Below are positions 16,650 to 25,603 of a stretch of DNA of 64,000 nucleotides, in pieces. A program made the translations under genes and the position numbers. The notes under the pieces are model-generated. The model was not told the DNA's origin and ran no database searches. It saw only the letters and a list, made by a program, of their open reading frames with translations. The stretch's first letter is position 1. Each line of letters opens with the position of its first letter. Source of the DNA: Streptosporangium violaceochromogenes (lineage in GTDB: Bacteria > Actinomycetota > Actinomycetes > Streptosporangiales > Streptosporangiaceae); contig NZ_BNBB01000008.1 of NCBI RefSeq assembly GCF_014654615.1, positions 124,001 through 188,000 on the forward strand, in the 5' to 3' direction.

Positions 16650-17660
16650 TCACACGCCGTACCGTTCAGGTTTGGGAGCGCGCGACATCAGCAGCATCGC
16701 GGCCTCGCCCGGAGGCATCCCGTCGTGCACGACCGCCACCACCACCTCCGTGATCGGCATCTCCACATCGTGCTTTCTGGCGAGTTCCAGGACCGACTCG
16801 CAGGACTTGACTCCCTCGGCGGTCTGCTTCGTCACGGCGATGACCTCGGACAGCGTCATCCCTCGGCCAAGATTCTCACCGAAGGTGCGGTTCCTGGACA
16901 ATGGGGACGTACAGGTCGCTATCAGATCACCCATCCCGGCGAGTCCGGCGAAGGTGTGCGGATCGGCGCCGAGCGCCGTGCCCAGCCGCGTGATCTCGGC
17001 CAGCCCGCGCGTCATCAGCATCGCCCCGACGTTGTCGCCCAGGCCCATCCCCGCCGCGACGCCGACGGCCAGGGCGATCACGTTCTTGACCGCCCCGCCG
17101 AGCTCGACCCCCACCACGTCGGGGTTGGTGTACGGGCGAAACCACGGCGGCAGGTGACAGGCCGCCTGGAGCCGTCCCATGGCGTGCTCGTCGGCGCAGG
17201 CGACCACGGTCGCCGCCGGCTGCCCCCGGATGATCTCACCGACCAGGTTGGGCCCCGACACCACCGCCACCCGCTCCTGGGGCACCTCGGCGACCTCGCA
17301 GATCACCTCGCTCATCCGCTTGGTGGTGCCGAGCTCGATGCCCTTCATCAGGCTGACCAGCACCGCGCCGGACGGAAGGTACGGCCTCCAGCCGATCAGG
17401 TTGGCCCGCAGCGTCTGGGAGGGGACGGCGAGCACCACGAAGTCGGCGCCGTCGAGGGCCTCGGCGGGGTCGGTGGTGGCGCGCAGGGGGTCGGGCAGCC
17501 TCGCGCCCGGCAGGTAGTCGGGGTTCTCGTGCCGCCGGTCGATCGCCTCGACGATCTCCGGCCGCCGACCCCACAGGATCGTCCGGTTACCCGCCCCCGC
17601 CAGAATCGTCGCGAAGGTGGTGCCCCACGAGCCCGTGCCGAATACAGCTGCCTTGGTCAT
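16650..17660 (-). CDS. gpsA: Glycerol-3-phosphate dehydrogenase [NAD(P)+]
   Basis: A 336-residue enzyme reducing dihydroxyacetone phosphate to sn-glycerol 3-phosphate for phospholipid synthesis. The N-terminal dinucleotide motif GTGSWGT starts at residue 8. The catalytic Lys is in [15 protein letters not shown] and the GMGDLIATC signature is present. It lies 20 bp downstream of plsC on the same strand, so two early steps of phospholipid assembly are cotranscribed. Confidence 0.96.
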   Translation of the reverse strand: MTKAAVFGTGSWGTTFATILAGAGNRTILWGRRPEIVEAIDRRHENPDYLPGARLPDPLRATTDPAEALDGADFVVLAVPSQTLRANLIGWRPYLPSGAVLVSLMKGIELGTTKRMSEVICEVAEVPQERVAVVSGPNLVGEIIRGQPAATVVACADEHAMGRLQAACHLPPWFRPYTNPDVVGVELGGAVKNVIALAVGVAAGMGLGDNVGAMLMTRGLAEITRLGTALGADPHTFAGLAGMGDLIATCTSPLSRNRTFGENLGRGMTLSEVIAVTKQTAEGVKSCESVLELARKHDVEMPITEVVVAVVHDGMPPGEAAMLLMSRAPKPERYGV

Positions 17661-17680
17661 CTATTCACCGTATGTCGAAG

Positions 17681-18394
17681 TCAGTGGTCAGAGGGTTTCC
17701 TGAAGGGCCCCCCGGGCGCCTTCTCGCCGCGTAACTCCGCGAGCTGAGCCGTGATCGCCGCCATGATGTCGGCGGTCGCCCCGCGCAGGACGTCGGCGTG
17801 GAGCGGCTGCCCCTCGTACTTCGACAGGTCGACCGGTGGCCCGGCCAGCACCCGGAAGGTCTTGCGCGGCAGCAACCGGGGCCGCCTGCTGCCGTAGGGG
17901 AGGATCTCCTGGGCGCCCCAGTGGGCCACCGGGATCACCGGCGCGCCGGTCGCCAGAGCCAGCCGGGCGGCGCCGGTCTTCCCCTCCATCGGCCACAGCA
18001 GCGGGTCGCGGGTACAGGTGCCCTCGGGATAGAACAGCACGCACGCACCCTCGGCGATCCTGCGCTCCGACTCGGCGAGCGAGCGGGCCGCGTCGGAGCT
18101 CCCCCGGTAGACCGGGATGGCCATCAGCTTCCGCACCGCGTGCCCGAGCACCGGCACGGAGAAAAGCCCCGCCTTGGCCAGGACGGTCGGCCAGCGGCCG
18201 TTGACGTAGAGGTAGTGGGCCAGCAGGACGGGGTCCGCCCACGACAGGTGGTTGCTCACCAGGATGACCCCGCCGGTGGCGGGAAGCCGTTCCGCCCCTC
18301 GCCAGTCCTTGCGGACCAGGAGCCATGAGATCGGCCTGACGATCCCGGCGGCCACCGCGACCCAGAACCGGGAAGGCCATCCAGGGCGTCTCAT
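17681..18394 (-). CDS. plsC: 1-acyl-sn-glycerol-3-phosphate acyltransferase (PlsC family)
   Basis: A 237-residue membrane-associated acyltransferase acylating lysophosphatidate. The catalytic H-x4-D motif is in SNHLSWADPVLL, and the glycerophosphate-binding FYPEGTCTRDP motif follows. The N-terminal hydrophobic segment (FWVAVAAGIVRPISWLL) should anchor it to the inner face of the membrane. The ATG at 18394 is preferred because GGAGGAGCTC precedes it; an ATG 12 nt upstream is also in frame. It is the first gene of the plsC-gpsA unit. Confidence 0.92.
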   Translation of the reverse strand: MRRPGWPSRFWVAVAAGIVRPISWLLVRKDWRGAERLPATGGVILVSNHLSWADPVLLAHYLYVNGRWPTVLAKAGLFSVPVLGHAVRKLMAIPVYRGSSDAARSLAESERRIAEGACVLFYPEGTCTRDPLLWPMEGKTGAARLALATGAPVIPVAHWGAQEILPYGSRRPRLLPRKTFRVLAGPPVDLSKYEGQPLHADVLRGATADIMAAITAQLAELRGEKAPGGPFRKPSDH

Positions 18395-18474
18395 GAGCTC
18401 CTCCATCCGAGCGGGGTGCGTCCCAAAGTGTCCCGGTTGCCTGTTCGGCCTGTCGAGGCGGGATGCTTAAGGTT

Positions 18475-19125
18475 ATGCCTGCTCCGGAGAGTTTCGATTG
18501 GACCTTGATCGTCCCGGTCAAGACGTTGATCGCCGCCAAGACCCGGCTGGCGCGAGCCGCCGGCCCCCACCGGGCCGAACTCGCCGTGGCCATCGCCTGC
18601 GACACCGTCGAGGCGGCGTTGCGCTGCCCGGGCGTGGCGGGGGTCGTGGTGGTCACGGGCGACCCGGTCGCCGCCGAGGCGCTCGGTGCGGTGGGCGCCC
18701 GCGTGACCGGCGATCCGGAGGCGGGCCTGAACGCGGCGCTGCGCCACGGCGCCCTGGAGGCCGTACGGCTGGCGCCGGGCACCCCCGTCGGGGCCCTCCA
18801 GGCCGATCTTCCGGCCCTCCGCCCGGCGGAGCTGGCGCGCGTGCTGGCCGCCGCCGCGGAGTACGACCGGGCGTTCCTGCCCGACGCCGCCGAGGTCGGC
18901 ACGACCTTCTACGGGGTCGGGCCCGGCGTCCCGTTCGTCCCCGCGTTCGGGGGCGAGTCCCGCGAGCGCCACCTGCGGCGCGGGGTGAAGGAGATCTGCC
19001 CGCCGGAGACCGCCTCGGTCCGCCGGGACGTGGACACCCCCGACGACCTGCGGGCCGCGCTCGCGCTCGGCGTCGGCCCCCGCACCCTGGCGGTGGCGGG
19101 CAGGCTGGGGGTGGGCACGCGGTAG
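18475..19125 (+). CDS. cofC: 2-phospho-L-lactate / phosphoenolpyruvate guanylyltransferase (coenzyme F420 synthesis)
   Basis: A 216-residue nucleotidyltransferase of the CofC/FbiD family, which activates phospholactate or PEP with GTP in F420 synthesis. The sequence contains WTLIVPVKTLIAAKTRL near the N-terminus, ALQADLPALRP (metal-binding Asp) in the middle and FGGESRERHLRRG near the C-terminus. The start at 18475 follows AAGG; an ATG at 18463 would be too close to its purine-rich stretch. The gene is divergent from plsC-gpsA, a common neighbourhood for this gene in actinobacteria. Confidence 0.9.
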   Translation: MPAPESFDWTLIVPVKTLIAAKTRLARAAGPHRAELAVAIACDTVEAALRCPGVAGVVVVTGDPVAAEALGAVGARVTGDPEAGLNAALRHGALEAVRLAPGTPVGALQADLPALRPAELARVLAAAAEYDRAFLPDAAEVGTTFYGVGPGVPFVPAFGGESRERHLRRGVKEICPPETASVRRDVDTPDDLRAALALGVGPRTLAVAGRLGVGTR

Positions 19126-19148
19126 GGGGCCTCCGACGAGGAGCCCCC
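19125..19148. terminator. Convergent hairpin after cofC
   Basis: GGGGG-c-CTCC pairs with GGAG-CCCCC across a GACGA loop (9 bp, one bulge), immediately after the cofC stop and facing the - strand MFS gene. Confidence 0.55.
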
Positions 19149-19242
19149 CGGCACCGTGACGACGGGGTGCCGTCACGGCTCTCGCCGTCCCCTCCGCGCC
19201 GGGATCTCCCGAGGGGGACCCGGGCGCCGGAAAGCGGCCGGC

Positions 19243-20700
19243 TCAGTGCCCGGCCTCCTCCCCCTCACGGGCCTTCATCGGCAGCAGGAAGGCCACGAAG
19301 AAGGTCAACAGGAGCATCCCGGCCACCGTGCAGAGGACGACACGCATCGCTCCGGTGAAGTCGGGACCCGCCGCGCCCGGCAGCAGGTCGAAGAAGAGCG
19401 TGCCGAGCAGGGCGACGCCGAAGGCACCGCCGAGCTGCTGGATCGCGGTCAGCGTGCCGGAGGCGGATCCGGTCTCGTGCTGCTCGACCCCGGCCAGCAC
19501 GATGTCGAAGAACGGCGCCATCAGCAGGCCCATGCCGAGGCCGGTGACGACCAGGGCCGGGACGAAGTGCCAGGGGGACACGCCCGTACCCGCGAGGTTG
19601 ATCGTCAGCAGCACACCGAGCGTGCCGAACGCCATGACGAGGATGCCGCCCTGCAGGACCAGGCGGCCGAACCTCGCCACCGCCTGGGCGAGGCCGAAGC
19701 CCGCGACCATGCCCAGCGACCAGGGGATCATGACCAGACCGGCCGTGAGCGTGGAGTATCCGAGGCCGATCTGGCTGTAGAGGTTGAACACCAGCGCGAA
19801 GCCCGACATGGACGAGAAGAAGACCAGCCCGGTGAGCAGGCCGCCGGTGAAGGCGCGCTTGCGGAAGAGGCCGGGGACGACCAGCGGGTCGCCTCCCGCC
19901 CGGCTCTTACGGGCCTCGAACCAGCCGAAGACCGCGAAGACCGCCACAGAGGCGCCCATCATGGCGAAGGACCAGACGGGCCAGCCGTTCTCGCGGCCCT
20001 GGACCAGGGGGAAGACCATCAGCAGGCCGGCGACGGAGGCCAGGATGACGCCCGGGACGTCGAGCTTGAGCGGATGCGGCGAGCGGGACTCGGGCAGGAA
20101 GCGCAGCCCGGCGGCGACCGCGGCCAGGCCGAGCGGAAGGTTGATCAGGAAGATCATGCGCCAGCCGGTGCCGAAGAAGTCGGCAGTGATCAGCCATCCG
20201 GCCAGGACCGGGCCGCCCACGGAGGACAGGCCCATGATCGGCCCGAACAGGCCGAAGGCGGCCCCCACCTCCTTGGGCGGGAACATCTCCTTGATCATGC
20301 CCAGGCCCTGCGGCAGCATGACGGCGCCGAACAGGCCCTGCACGACCCGCGCGGCGACGAGCGTCTCGGACGTCTGGGCGACGGCGCACAGCAGCGACCC
20401 CACGGTGAACCCGAGCGCGCCGATGAGGAACATCCGCTTGCGCCCGAAGATGTCCCCCAGCCGCCCGCCGGTGATCAGCCCCACGGCCATCGAGAGGGTG
20501 TAGGCGGCGCCGAGCCACTGGATGGTCGCGGCGCTGCCGCCGAGTTCGGCCCGGATGGTGGGCCCGGCGATATTGGTGATCATCGCGTCGAGGAGGTCCA
20601 TCACCTCCGCGGCCAGGATCACGAACAGGGCGGCCCAGCGCCGTCGATAGGCGGCCGGTGGAGAGGCGGGACGGGCCGCTGTCGTCGCGTCGGCTGTCAT
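19243..20700 (-). CDS. MFS transporter, DHA2-type drug:H+ antiporter
   Basis: A 485-residue integral membrane protein with about 14 hydrophobic segments, the DHA2/EmrB-QacA layout. The loop 2-3 motif GGRLGDIFGRKRMFLIG and the antiporter motif C-like stretch GLSSVGGPVLAGWLI are present. The ATG at 20700 follows GAGGAG. The gene is divergent from a TetR gene, and the intervening 214 bp carries repeated operator-like palindromes, so TetR-controlled multidrug export is likely. The substrate is not predictable. Confidence 0.92.
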   Translation of the reverse strand: MTADATTAARPASPPAAYRRRWAALFVILAAEVMDLLDAMITNIAGPTIRAELGGSAATIQWLGAAYTLSMAVGLITGGRLGDIFGRKRMFLIGALGFTVGSLLCAVAQTSETLVAARVVQGLFGAVMLPQGLGMIKEMFPPKEVGAAFGLFGPIMGLSSVGGPVLAGWLITADFFGTGWRMIFLINLPLGLAAVAAGLRFLPESRSPHPLKLDVPGVILASVAGLLMVFPLVQGRENGWPVWSFAMMGASVAVFAVFGWFEARKSRAGGDPLVVPGLFRKRAFTGGLLTGLVFFSSMSGFALVFNLYSQIGLGYSTLTAGLVMIPWSLGMVAGFGLAQAVARFGRLVLQGGILVMAFGTLGVLLTINLAGTGVSPWHFVPALVVTGLGMGLLMAPFFDIVLAGVEQHETGSASGTLTAIQQLGGAFGVALLGTLFFDLLPGAAGPDFTGAMRVVLCTVAGMLLLTFFVAFLLPMKAREGEEAGH

Positions 20701-20746
20701 GGGGGGACTCCTCGTGGACGTGCGGGAGATGACACCCGCGCCTTGC

Positions 20747-20893
20747 TGAACGCCGTTCATCTTATCTGAACATCGTTCGTGCACTGAACGACGTTCACAA
20801 GAGGATGCGCCGTTCTCAAGATATGTCGCATCTTCTCCAACGACAAGATATGTCGCGAAAATGAGCGACGTTCGCCACCATGAGCATTGTTCA
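20747..20893. promoter_or_regulatory. Array of five TGAAC-N3-GTTCA operator-like palindromes
   Basis: Between the MFS exporter and TetR genes, related 13-bp inverted repeats occur at 20747-20759 and 20785-20797 (both perfect TGAAC-N3-GTTCA), at 20767-20779 (TGAAC-ATC-GTTCG), at 20862-20874 (TGAGC-GAC-GTTCG) and at 20881-20893 (TGAGC-ATT-GTTCA). Three cluster near the MFS start and two near the TetR start, with centre spacings of 18-20 bp, about two helical turns. They are the likely binding sites of the adjacent TetR protein. Confidence 0.75.
20817..20856. repeat. Direct repeat CAAGATATGTCGC x2
   Basis: Two identical 13-bp copies at 20817-20829 and 20844-20856, 27 bp apart, lying between the two operator clusters in the MFS/TetR intergenic region. 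They may be promoter elements or sites for a second regulator. Confidence 0.7.
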
Positions 20894-20914
20894 TCAGAGC
20901 GCTAGACTGGGGGG

Positions 20915-21778
20915 ATGACGGACGAGCTGCCTCCCCTGCCCTGGGAGCGGGCACGCCGCAGGCCCGGCCCCGCGCGCATCCCCCTCACCCGGGAGCGGAT
21001 CGTCGACGCCGCCTACACGGTCCTCGACCGCGAGGGCTACGACCGGCTGAGCATGCGCCAGGTCGCGGCCGAGCTGGGCGTCGCGGTCTCCGCCCTCTAC
21101 GCGCACGTCAGCGGCAAGGACGAGCTGCTAGAGCTGATGTACGCCCGGCTGTTCGCCGGCTGGAGCCCGCCCGAGCCCGACCCGGAGCGCTGGCGGGAGC
21201 AGATCATGGAGTACGCCCGCGCCGGGCGGGCCCGCCTGCAGCGGCACCGCGACATGGCCAGGCTCGCGTTGGGGGAGATCCCCTTCACCCCCGAGCTGCT
21301 CCCGCACCTGGACCGGCTCCTGGGGCTCTTCCACGCCGCCGGGCTCCCCGACCACCTCGTCGGGACGGCGGGCGACCTGCTCTCCACCTTCATCGAGGGG
21401 TTCGCCCTGGAGGAGAGCATCTGGAACAGCCGCCACCCGAAAGAGGGTGAGCCGTCCTGGCAGGAGATGCGCGAGTCGCTCCGGACCTACTTCAGGGGGC
21501 TGCCGCCCGAGGAGTTCCCCAGCCTCGTCGCGCTCGGCGACTCCATGCTGGACCACACCAACGACGAGCGGTTCGATCTCGGCGTGGAGATCATCATCCG
21601 GGGCCTCGCGTCGTTCGCCGAGGAGGCCGCGCGGCAGAAGGAGACCACGCGGCAGGACACGACCAGGGAAGGCACGACGCGGGAGGACGATGTCCGGCAG
21701 GACAGCGCCCGGCGGGACAGCGCTCGGGAAGACGCCGCCCGGGAGACGAAGGCGCCCCCCGCGGCGGAGATAGGCTGA
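20915..21778 (+). CDS. TetR family transcriptional regulator
   Basis: A 287-residue TetR repressor. The helix-turn-helix (LTRERIVDAAYTVLDREGYD then SMRQVAAELGVAVSALYAHV) is at residues 26-70, and the C-terminal ligand domain resembles TetR_C_1 (LLSTFIEGFALEESIW). The last 50 residues are a charged low-complexity tail of repeated R-x-D/E-T/S-A/T units (TTRQD, TTREG, TTRED, SARRD, SARED), unusual for the family. It probably represses the divergent MFS exporter and itself. Confidence 0.92.
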   Translation: MTDELPPLPWERARRRPGPARIPLTRERIVDAAYTVLDREGYDRLSMRQVAAELGVAVSALYAHVSGKDELLELMYARLFAGWSPPEPDPERWREQIMEYARAGRARLQRHRDMARLALGEIPFTPELLPHLDRLLGLFHAAGLPDHLVGTAGDLLSTFIEGFALEESIWNSRHPKEGEPSWQEMRESLRTYFRGLPPEEFPSLVALGDSMLDHTNDERFDLGVEIIIRGLASFAEEAARQKETTRQDTTREGTTREDDVRQDSARRDSAREDAARETKAPPAAEIG

Positions 21779-21782
21779 CCGG

Positions 21783-22013
21783 ATGCAGGCGACGGTGCGG
21801 GACTTCGACGCCGCGACCCGGTCCGGGTCGGTCTATCTCGACGACGGGACCGAGCTTCCCTTCGGCGCCGAGGCGTTCGACGCCGGGCCCCTGCGGCTGC
21901 TCCGGTCCGGTCAGCGGGTGAACATCACCGTGGACGGCGGTCGCGTCACCTACGTCACGCTGTCGACCTTCCCCCTGCCCGGCTCCCCGTCCGTCTCCCC
22001 GCCCCACGCCTGA
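21783..22013 (+). CDS. Cold-shock-like small OB-fold protein
   Basis: A 76-residue protein starting 4 nt after the TetR stop, so cotranscribed with it. The pattern VRDFDAATRSGSVYLDDGTELPF...LRLLRSGQRVNITVDGGRVTYVTL resembles actinobacterial cold-shock-domain relatives that keep the OB-fold layout but have weak RNP motifs. It probably binds nucleic acid; a role in TetR regulation is not implied. Confidence 0.72.
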   Translation: MQATVRDFDAATRSGSVYLDDGTELPFGAEAFDAGPLRLLRSGQRVNITVDGGRVTYVTLSTFPLPGSPSVSPPHA

Positions 22014-22054
22014 CCCGCACCGGCCCTAGACAGGGAGGACCCCGAAACCGAAGT

Positions 22055-22092
22055 TGGGCGCCCGGCCCCCGCGATGGGGATCCGGGCGCCCA
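22055..22092. terminator. Bidirectional hairpin before HU
   Basis: Perfect 11-bp inverted repeat TGGGCGCCCGG / CCGGGCGCCCA with a 16-nt loop, 10 bp downstream of the hup stop and convergent with the cold-shock-like gene. Confidence 0.7.
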
Positions 22093-22101
22093 CGCCGCGC
22101 T

Positions 22102-22401
22102 CTACTTTTTCTTCGCGGCCTTCTTTCCCTCGACGTTGACCAGCTCCTTGAAGTCCGAGCCGGGCCGGAACTTGGGCCCCCAGCTCTCGGCGACCTTGAT
22201 CTCCGCGCCGGTCGAAGGGTTACGGGCCGAGCGGGCCGGCTTGTGCACCATCTCGAAGGCGCCGAAGCCGGTGATGGAGACCTTGTCCCCGCGCGCCACG
22301 GTCTTCTGGATGGTGTCGAGCACCGCGTTGACGGCCTCGTTGGCGGTTTTCTTGTCGCCTACCCGATCCGCGATCGCGTCGACGAGTTCCTTCTTGTTCA
22401 T
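22102..22401 (-). CDS. hup: HU family DNA-binding protein
   Basis: A 99-residue histone-like nucleoid protein. It begins MNKKELVDAIADRVGDKKTA, has the HU signature ITGFGAFEM, and the DNA-intercalating beta-arm region includes R-N-P-S-T-G. It ends in a short basic tail (GKKAAKKK), much shorter than the Lys/Ala-rich tails of some actinobacterial HU proteins. A GGGGGAG ribosome site precedes the ATG. Confidence 0.96.
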   Translation of the reverse strand: MNKKELVDAIADRVGDKKTANEAVNAVLDTIQKTVARGDKVSITGFGAFEMVHKPARSARNPSTGAEIKVAESWGPKFRPGSDFKELVNVEGKKAAKKK

Positions 22402-22544
22402 AAAGGTTGCTCCCCCTGCTTACCGATGTCTGGGAGTGGGTCATAAGGCACATTGCCCGTCTCACCCGATTTGTCACGGCCTGAGGTCTCAACAGAGCGA
22501 GAAACCCCTTGCCCGCTTGAAATTAAGGGACGGAGCCGTATGAC

Positions 22545-22799
22545 TCAATCACCTTCCGCAATGTTTCCAGCACTTGGCGTATCTGAAACCAGAGCATCAA
22601 GGTCGAGAAGGAATAAATCAAGACGCCCCGCTGCATGAGAGAGATCACGTTTGGCGAGGTCGCAGATCGAGAGAAGGCGCCTGCTCAGGCGCTCCCGCCG
22701 CTCGGGAGGCACGGGCAGCACGCGGACGCGGCGGTGCGCCTCGCGCAACCGCCGCGCCAGATCGTCTTCTGAACGTGTCAGACGGTCGTCGGCAGCCAT
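22545..22799 (-). CDS. Small conserved protein downstream of leuD
   Basis: An 84-residue Arg/Leu-rich protein ([20 protein letters not shown]...) predicted to be mainly helical, without membrane segments. Its ATG lies inside the 3' end of leuD (22-bp overlap), which suggests translational coupling to leuCD. I do not recognise the family; G+C-rich third positions support coding. Confidence 0.6.
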   Translation of the reverse strand: MAADDRLTRSEDDLARRLREAHRRVRVLPVPPERRERLSRRLLSICDLAKRDLSHAAGRLDLFLLDLDALVSDTPSAGNIAEGD

Positions 22800-23365
22800 G
22801 GCTGCCGACCATTCTCGTATGCCCCGATGTCGTCGGCGTTACGGAGGGTCAGGCCGATGTCGTCCAGCCCCTCGGTCAGCCGCCAGCGGGTGTAGTCGTC
22901 GATCTCGAACCCGGCGCTCCTTCCGGCCCAGCTCACCCGGCGCTCCCGCAGGTCAACGGTGATCTCCAGGGCCGGGTCGGTCTCCACCGCGGACTGCAGG
23001 TCCTCGACGACGGAGGCCGGCAGGACTACCGGGAGCAGTCCCATCTTGGTGGAATTATTACGGAAGATGTCGCCGAAACGGGGGGCGATCACGACGCGGA
23101 AGCCGTACTGCTGGAGCGCCCAGACCGCGTGCTCGCGCGAGGAGCCGGTGCCGAAGTCGGGACCGGCGAGGAGGATCGAGGCGCCCTGGTGGGCGGGGTC
23201 GTTCAGGACGAAGTCCGGGTCCTCGCGCCAGGCGGAGAACAGCCCCTTCTCGAACCCGGTCCGGCTGACCTGCTTGAGCCAGACGGCGGGGATGATCTGG
23301 TCGGTGTCCACGTTGCTGCGGCGCAGCGGGACGGCCCGGCCGGTGTGGACGGTGAAGGCTTCCAT
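22778..23365 (-). CDS. leuD: 3-isopropylmalate dehydratase small subunit
   Basis: A 195-residue small subunit that forms the isopropylmalate isomerase with LeuC in leucine synthesis. The motif [14 protein letters not shown] and the substrate-binding loop [13 protein letters not shown] are intact. The ATG at 23365 was chosen since AGGAGA lies 8 nt upstream; an ATG 9 nt earlier would overlap that ribosome site. It is 12 bp downstream of leuC. Confidence 0.96.
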   Translation of the reverse strand: MEAFTVHTGRAVPLRRSNVDTDQIIPAVWLKQVSRTGFEKGLFSAWREDPDFVLNDPAHQGASILLAGPDFGTGSSREHAVWALQQYGFRVVIAPRFGDIFRNNSTKMGLLPVVLPASVVEDLQSAVETDPALEITVDLRERRVSWAGRSAGFEIDDYTRWRLTEGLDDIGLTLRNADDIGAYENGRQPWLPTTV

Positions 23366-23377
23366 GTTCGACATCTC

Positions 23378-24757
23378 CTAGACCAGGTCGGCGGGCGCGG
23401 TCAGCTTGCCGGTGACGGCGGTCGCGGCGGCGACCTGCGGGGACACCAGGTGGGTACGGCCTCCCTTGCCCTGGCGCCCCTCGAAGTTGCGGTTGGACGT
23501 CGAGGCGCTGCGCTCGCCGGGGGCGAGGGTGTCGGGGTTCATGCCCAGGCACATCGAGCAGCCCGCCTCGCGCCACTCGGCGCCGGCGGCCCTGAACACC
23601 TCGTGCAGCCCCTCCTGCTCGGCCTGGAGCTTGACCAGCATCGAGCCGGGGACGATCAGCGTGCGGGTGACGACCCGGCGCCCGCGCAGCACGTCGGCGG
23701 CGGCCCGCAGATCCTCCAGGCGGCCGTTGGTGCACGACCCCACGAAGACGGTGTCCACCTCGACCTCGCGGAGCGGCGTGCCGGCGGTCAGGCCCATGTA
23801 CTCCAGCGCGCGCCGGGCGGCGGCCGGGTCGCCGGTGTCGTCCGGATCAGGCACCGAGGACCCCAGCGGAGCCCCCTGGCCCGGGTTGGTGCCCCAGGTG
23901 ACGAACGGGGTCAGCGCCGAGGCGTCGACCTCCACGACCGTGTCGAAGACGGCGTCCTCGTCGGTGGCCAGCGACCTCCAGTACTCGACCGCGGCATCCC
24001 ACATCTCGCCCCGCGGGGCGTGGGGGCGGCCCTTGAGATAGGCGAAGGTGGTCTCGTCCGGCGCGATCATGCCGGCCCGCGCCCCCGCCTCGATGGACAT
24101 GTTGCAGACGGTCATCCGCCCCTCCATGGAGAGCCCGCGGATCGCCTCGCCCCGATACTCGATGATGTGCCCCTGGCCGCCGCCGGTGCCGATCTTCGCG
24201 ATGATCGCCAGGATCAGGTCCTTGGCCGTGACCCCCGCGGGCAGCTCGCCGGCGACCTCGACGGCCATCGTCCTGGGCCGGTAGGCGGGAAGCGTCTGGG
24301 TGGCCAGCACGTGCTCCACCTCGGAGGTGCCGATGCCGAAGGCGATGCCGCCGAAGGCGCCGTGGGTGGAGGTGTGGGAGTCACCGCAGACGATCGTCAT
24401 GCCCGGCTGGGTCAGGCCGAACTGCGGGCCGATGATGTGCACCACCCCCTGGCCCGCGTCGCCCATCGGGTGCAGCCGGATGCCGAACTCGGCGCAGTTC
24501 TTGCGCAGCGTCTCGACCTGGGTGCGCGAGACGGGGTCCTCGATCGGCCCGCGTACGGTCGGGACGTTGTGGTCCTCGGTGGCGATCGTGAGCTCGGGGC
24601 GCCGCACGGGGCGTTCCGCCATGCGCAGGCCGTCGAACGCCTGAGGGCTGGTCACCTCGTGAATCAGATGAAGGTCGATGTAGAGCAGGTCGGGCTCTCC
24701 TTCGGCACGTCGTACGACGTGTCGCTCCCAGACCTTCTCCGCCAACGTGCGGCCCAT
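23378..24757 (-). CDS. leuC: 3-isopropylmalate dehydratase large subunit
   Basis: A 459-residue aconitase-family [4Fe-4S] enzyme for leucine synthesis. Iron-sulfur cysteines are in [10 protein letters not shown] and in [10 protein letters not shown], and [12 protein letters not shown] is conserved. The ATG at 24757 follows AAGGAGG. It is divergent from an IclR regulator; the 70-bp spacer holds the TCTCA-N5-CGAGA operator. Confidence 0.97.
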   Translation of the reverse strand: MGRTLAEKVWERHVVRRAEGEPDLLYIDLHLIHEVTSPQAFDGLRMAERPVRRPELTIATEDHNVPTVRGPIEDPVSRTQVETLRKNCAEFGIRLHPMGDAGQGVVHIIGPQFGLTQPGMTIVCGDSHTSTHGAFGGIAFGIGTSEVEHVLATQTLPAYRPRTMAVEVAGELPAGVTAKDLILAIIAKIGTGGGQGHIIEYRGEAIRGLSMEGRMTVCNMSIEAGARAGMIAPDETTFAYLKGRPHAPRGEMWDAAVEYWRSLATDEDAVFDTVVEVDASALTPFVTWGTNPGQGAPLGSSVPDPDDTGDPAAARRALEYMGLTAGTPLREVEVDTVFVGSCTNGRLEDLRAAADVLRGRRVVTRTLIVPGSMLVKLQAEQEGLHEVFRAAGAEWREAGCSMCLGMNPDTLAPGERSASTSNRNFEGRQGKGGRTHLVSPQVAAATAVTGKLTAPADLV

Positions 24758-24797
24758 GTCGCCTCCTTGCGATCTCCATTTCACATCCGACTTGCCT

Positions 24798-24812
24798 TCT
24801 CATATGGCGAGA
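24798..24812. promoter_or_regulatory. NdgR/LtbR-type operator, leuC / IclR divergent region
   Basis: TCTCATATGGCGAGA, an imperfect palindrome 40 bp upstream of leuC and 16 bp upstream of the IclR ATG. The same TCTCA-N5-(C/T)GAGA pattern occurs upstream of cimA, leuB and ilvB in this window. The position suits activation of leuCD and autorepression of the regulator. Confidence 0.7.
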
Positions 24813-24827
24813 CGGCAGTATCGGTGT

Positions 24828-25544
24828 ATGGACAACTCTAGCGGAGTCGGCGTACTCGACAAGGCCGTTCTCGTGCTCAACGCACTGGAGGCCGGGCCGG
24901 CGTCCCTGGCCCAGCTCGTTCAGGCCACCGGACTGGCCCGGCCCACGGCCCACCGTCTCGCCGTAGCGCTGGAACATCACCGCATCGTCTCCCGCGACAC
25001 GCAGGGGCGTTTCGTCCTGGGGCCCCGGCTGTCGGAGCTGTCCACCGCCGCCGGGGAGGACCGGCTGCTGGCCGTCGCCGCGCCGGTACTGACCCAACTT
25101 CGCGACCTGACCGGGGAAAGCGCCCAACTTTACCGCCGCCAGGGGGACGAGCGGGTGTGCGTGGCCGCCGCCGAGCGCGCCAGCGGGCTGCGCGACACCG
25201 TCCCCGTCGGCTCGGCGCTGCCGATGGTCGCCGGGTCGGCGGCGCAGATCCTGCTGGCCTGGGAGGAGCCCGACCGCCTCCACCGGGGGTTGCGCGGGGC
25301 GAAGTTCACCGCGGCGACGCTGGCGGGCGTGCGGCGCCGGGGGTGGGCCCACAGCGTGGGCGAGCGCGAACAGGGGGTGGCCAGCGTCTCGGCGCCGATC
25401 CGGGGCGTGGCCGGCAAGGTGGTCGCCGCGATCTCGGTCTCCGGCCCGATCGAGCGCCTGACCCGCACCCCCGGCCGGCTGCACGCCGCCCCGGTGCTCT
25501 CCGCCGCCGAACGGATCACCGAGGCGATGCGACGTGCCAACTGA
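24828..25544 (+). CDS. ndgR: IclR family regulator, NdgR/LtbR type
   Basis: A 238-residue IclR-type regulator. The N-terminal winged helix-turn-helix (GVLDKAVLVLNALEAGPASLA...ATGLARPTAHRLAVAL) is at residues 7-55, and the C-terminal effector domain ends SVSGPIERL. Regulators divergent from leuCD in actinobacteria (NdgR in Streptomyces, LtbR in Corynebacterium) control leucine and other branched-chain genes. No ribosome site precedes the ATG, so the mRNA may be leaderless. It is probably the protein that binds the TCTCA-N5-GAGA sites. Confidence 0.9.
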   Translation: MDNSSGVGVLDKAVLVLNALEAGPASLAQLVQATGLARPTAHRLAVALEHHRIVSRDTQGRFVLGPRLSELSTAAGEDRLLAVAAPVLTQLRDLTGESAQLYRRQGDERVCVAAAERASGLRDTVPVGSALPMVAGSAAQILLAWEEPDRLHRGLRGAKFTAATLAGVRRRGWAHSVGEREQGVASVSAPIRGVAGKVVAAISVSGPIERLTRTPGRLHAAPVLSAAERITEAMRRAN

Positions 25545-25603
25545 CCGACCGAGCCACGGGATATGGGGAGGCGAGCACCCTTGCGGCCCCCTAGGCTGGG
25601 CAG

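Noticed and set aside
22574..24841. A 755-codon + strand frame opposite leuCD
   Set aside because: Shadow of leuC and leuD, both of which have complete catalytic motifs.
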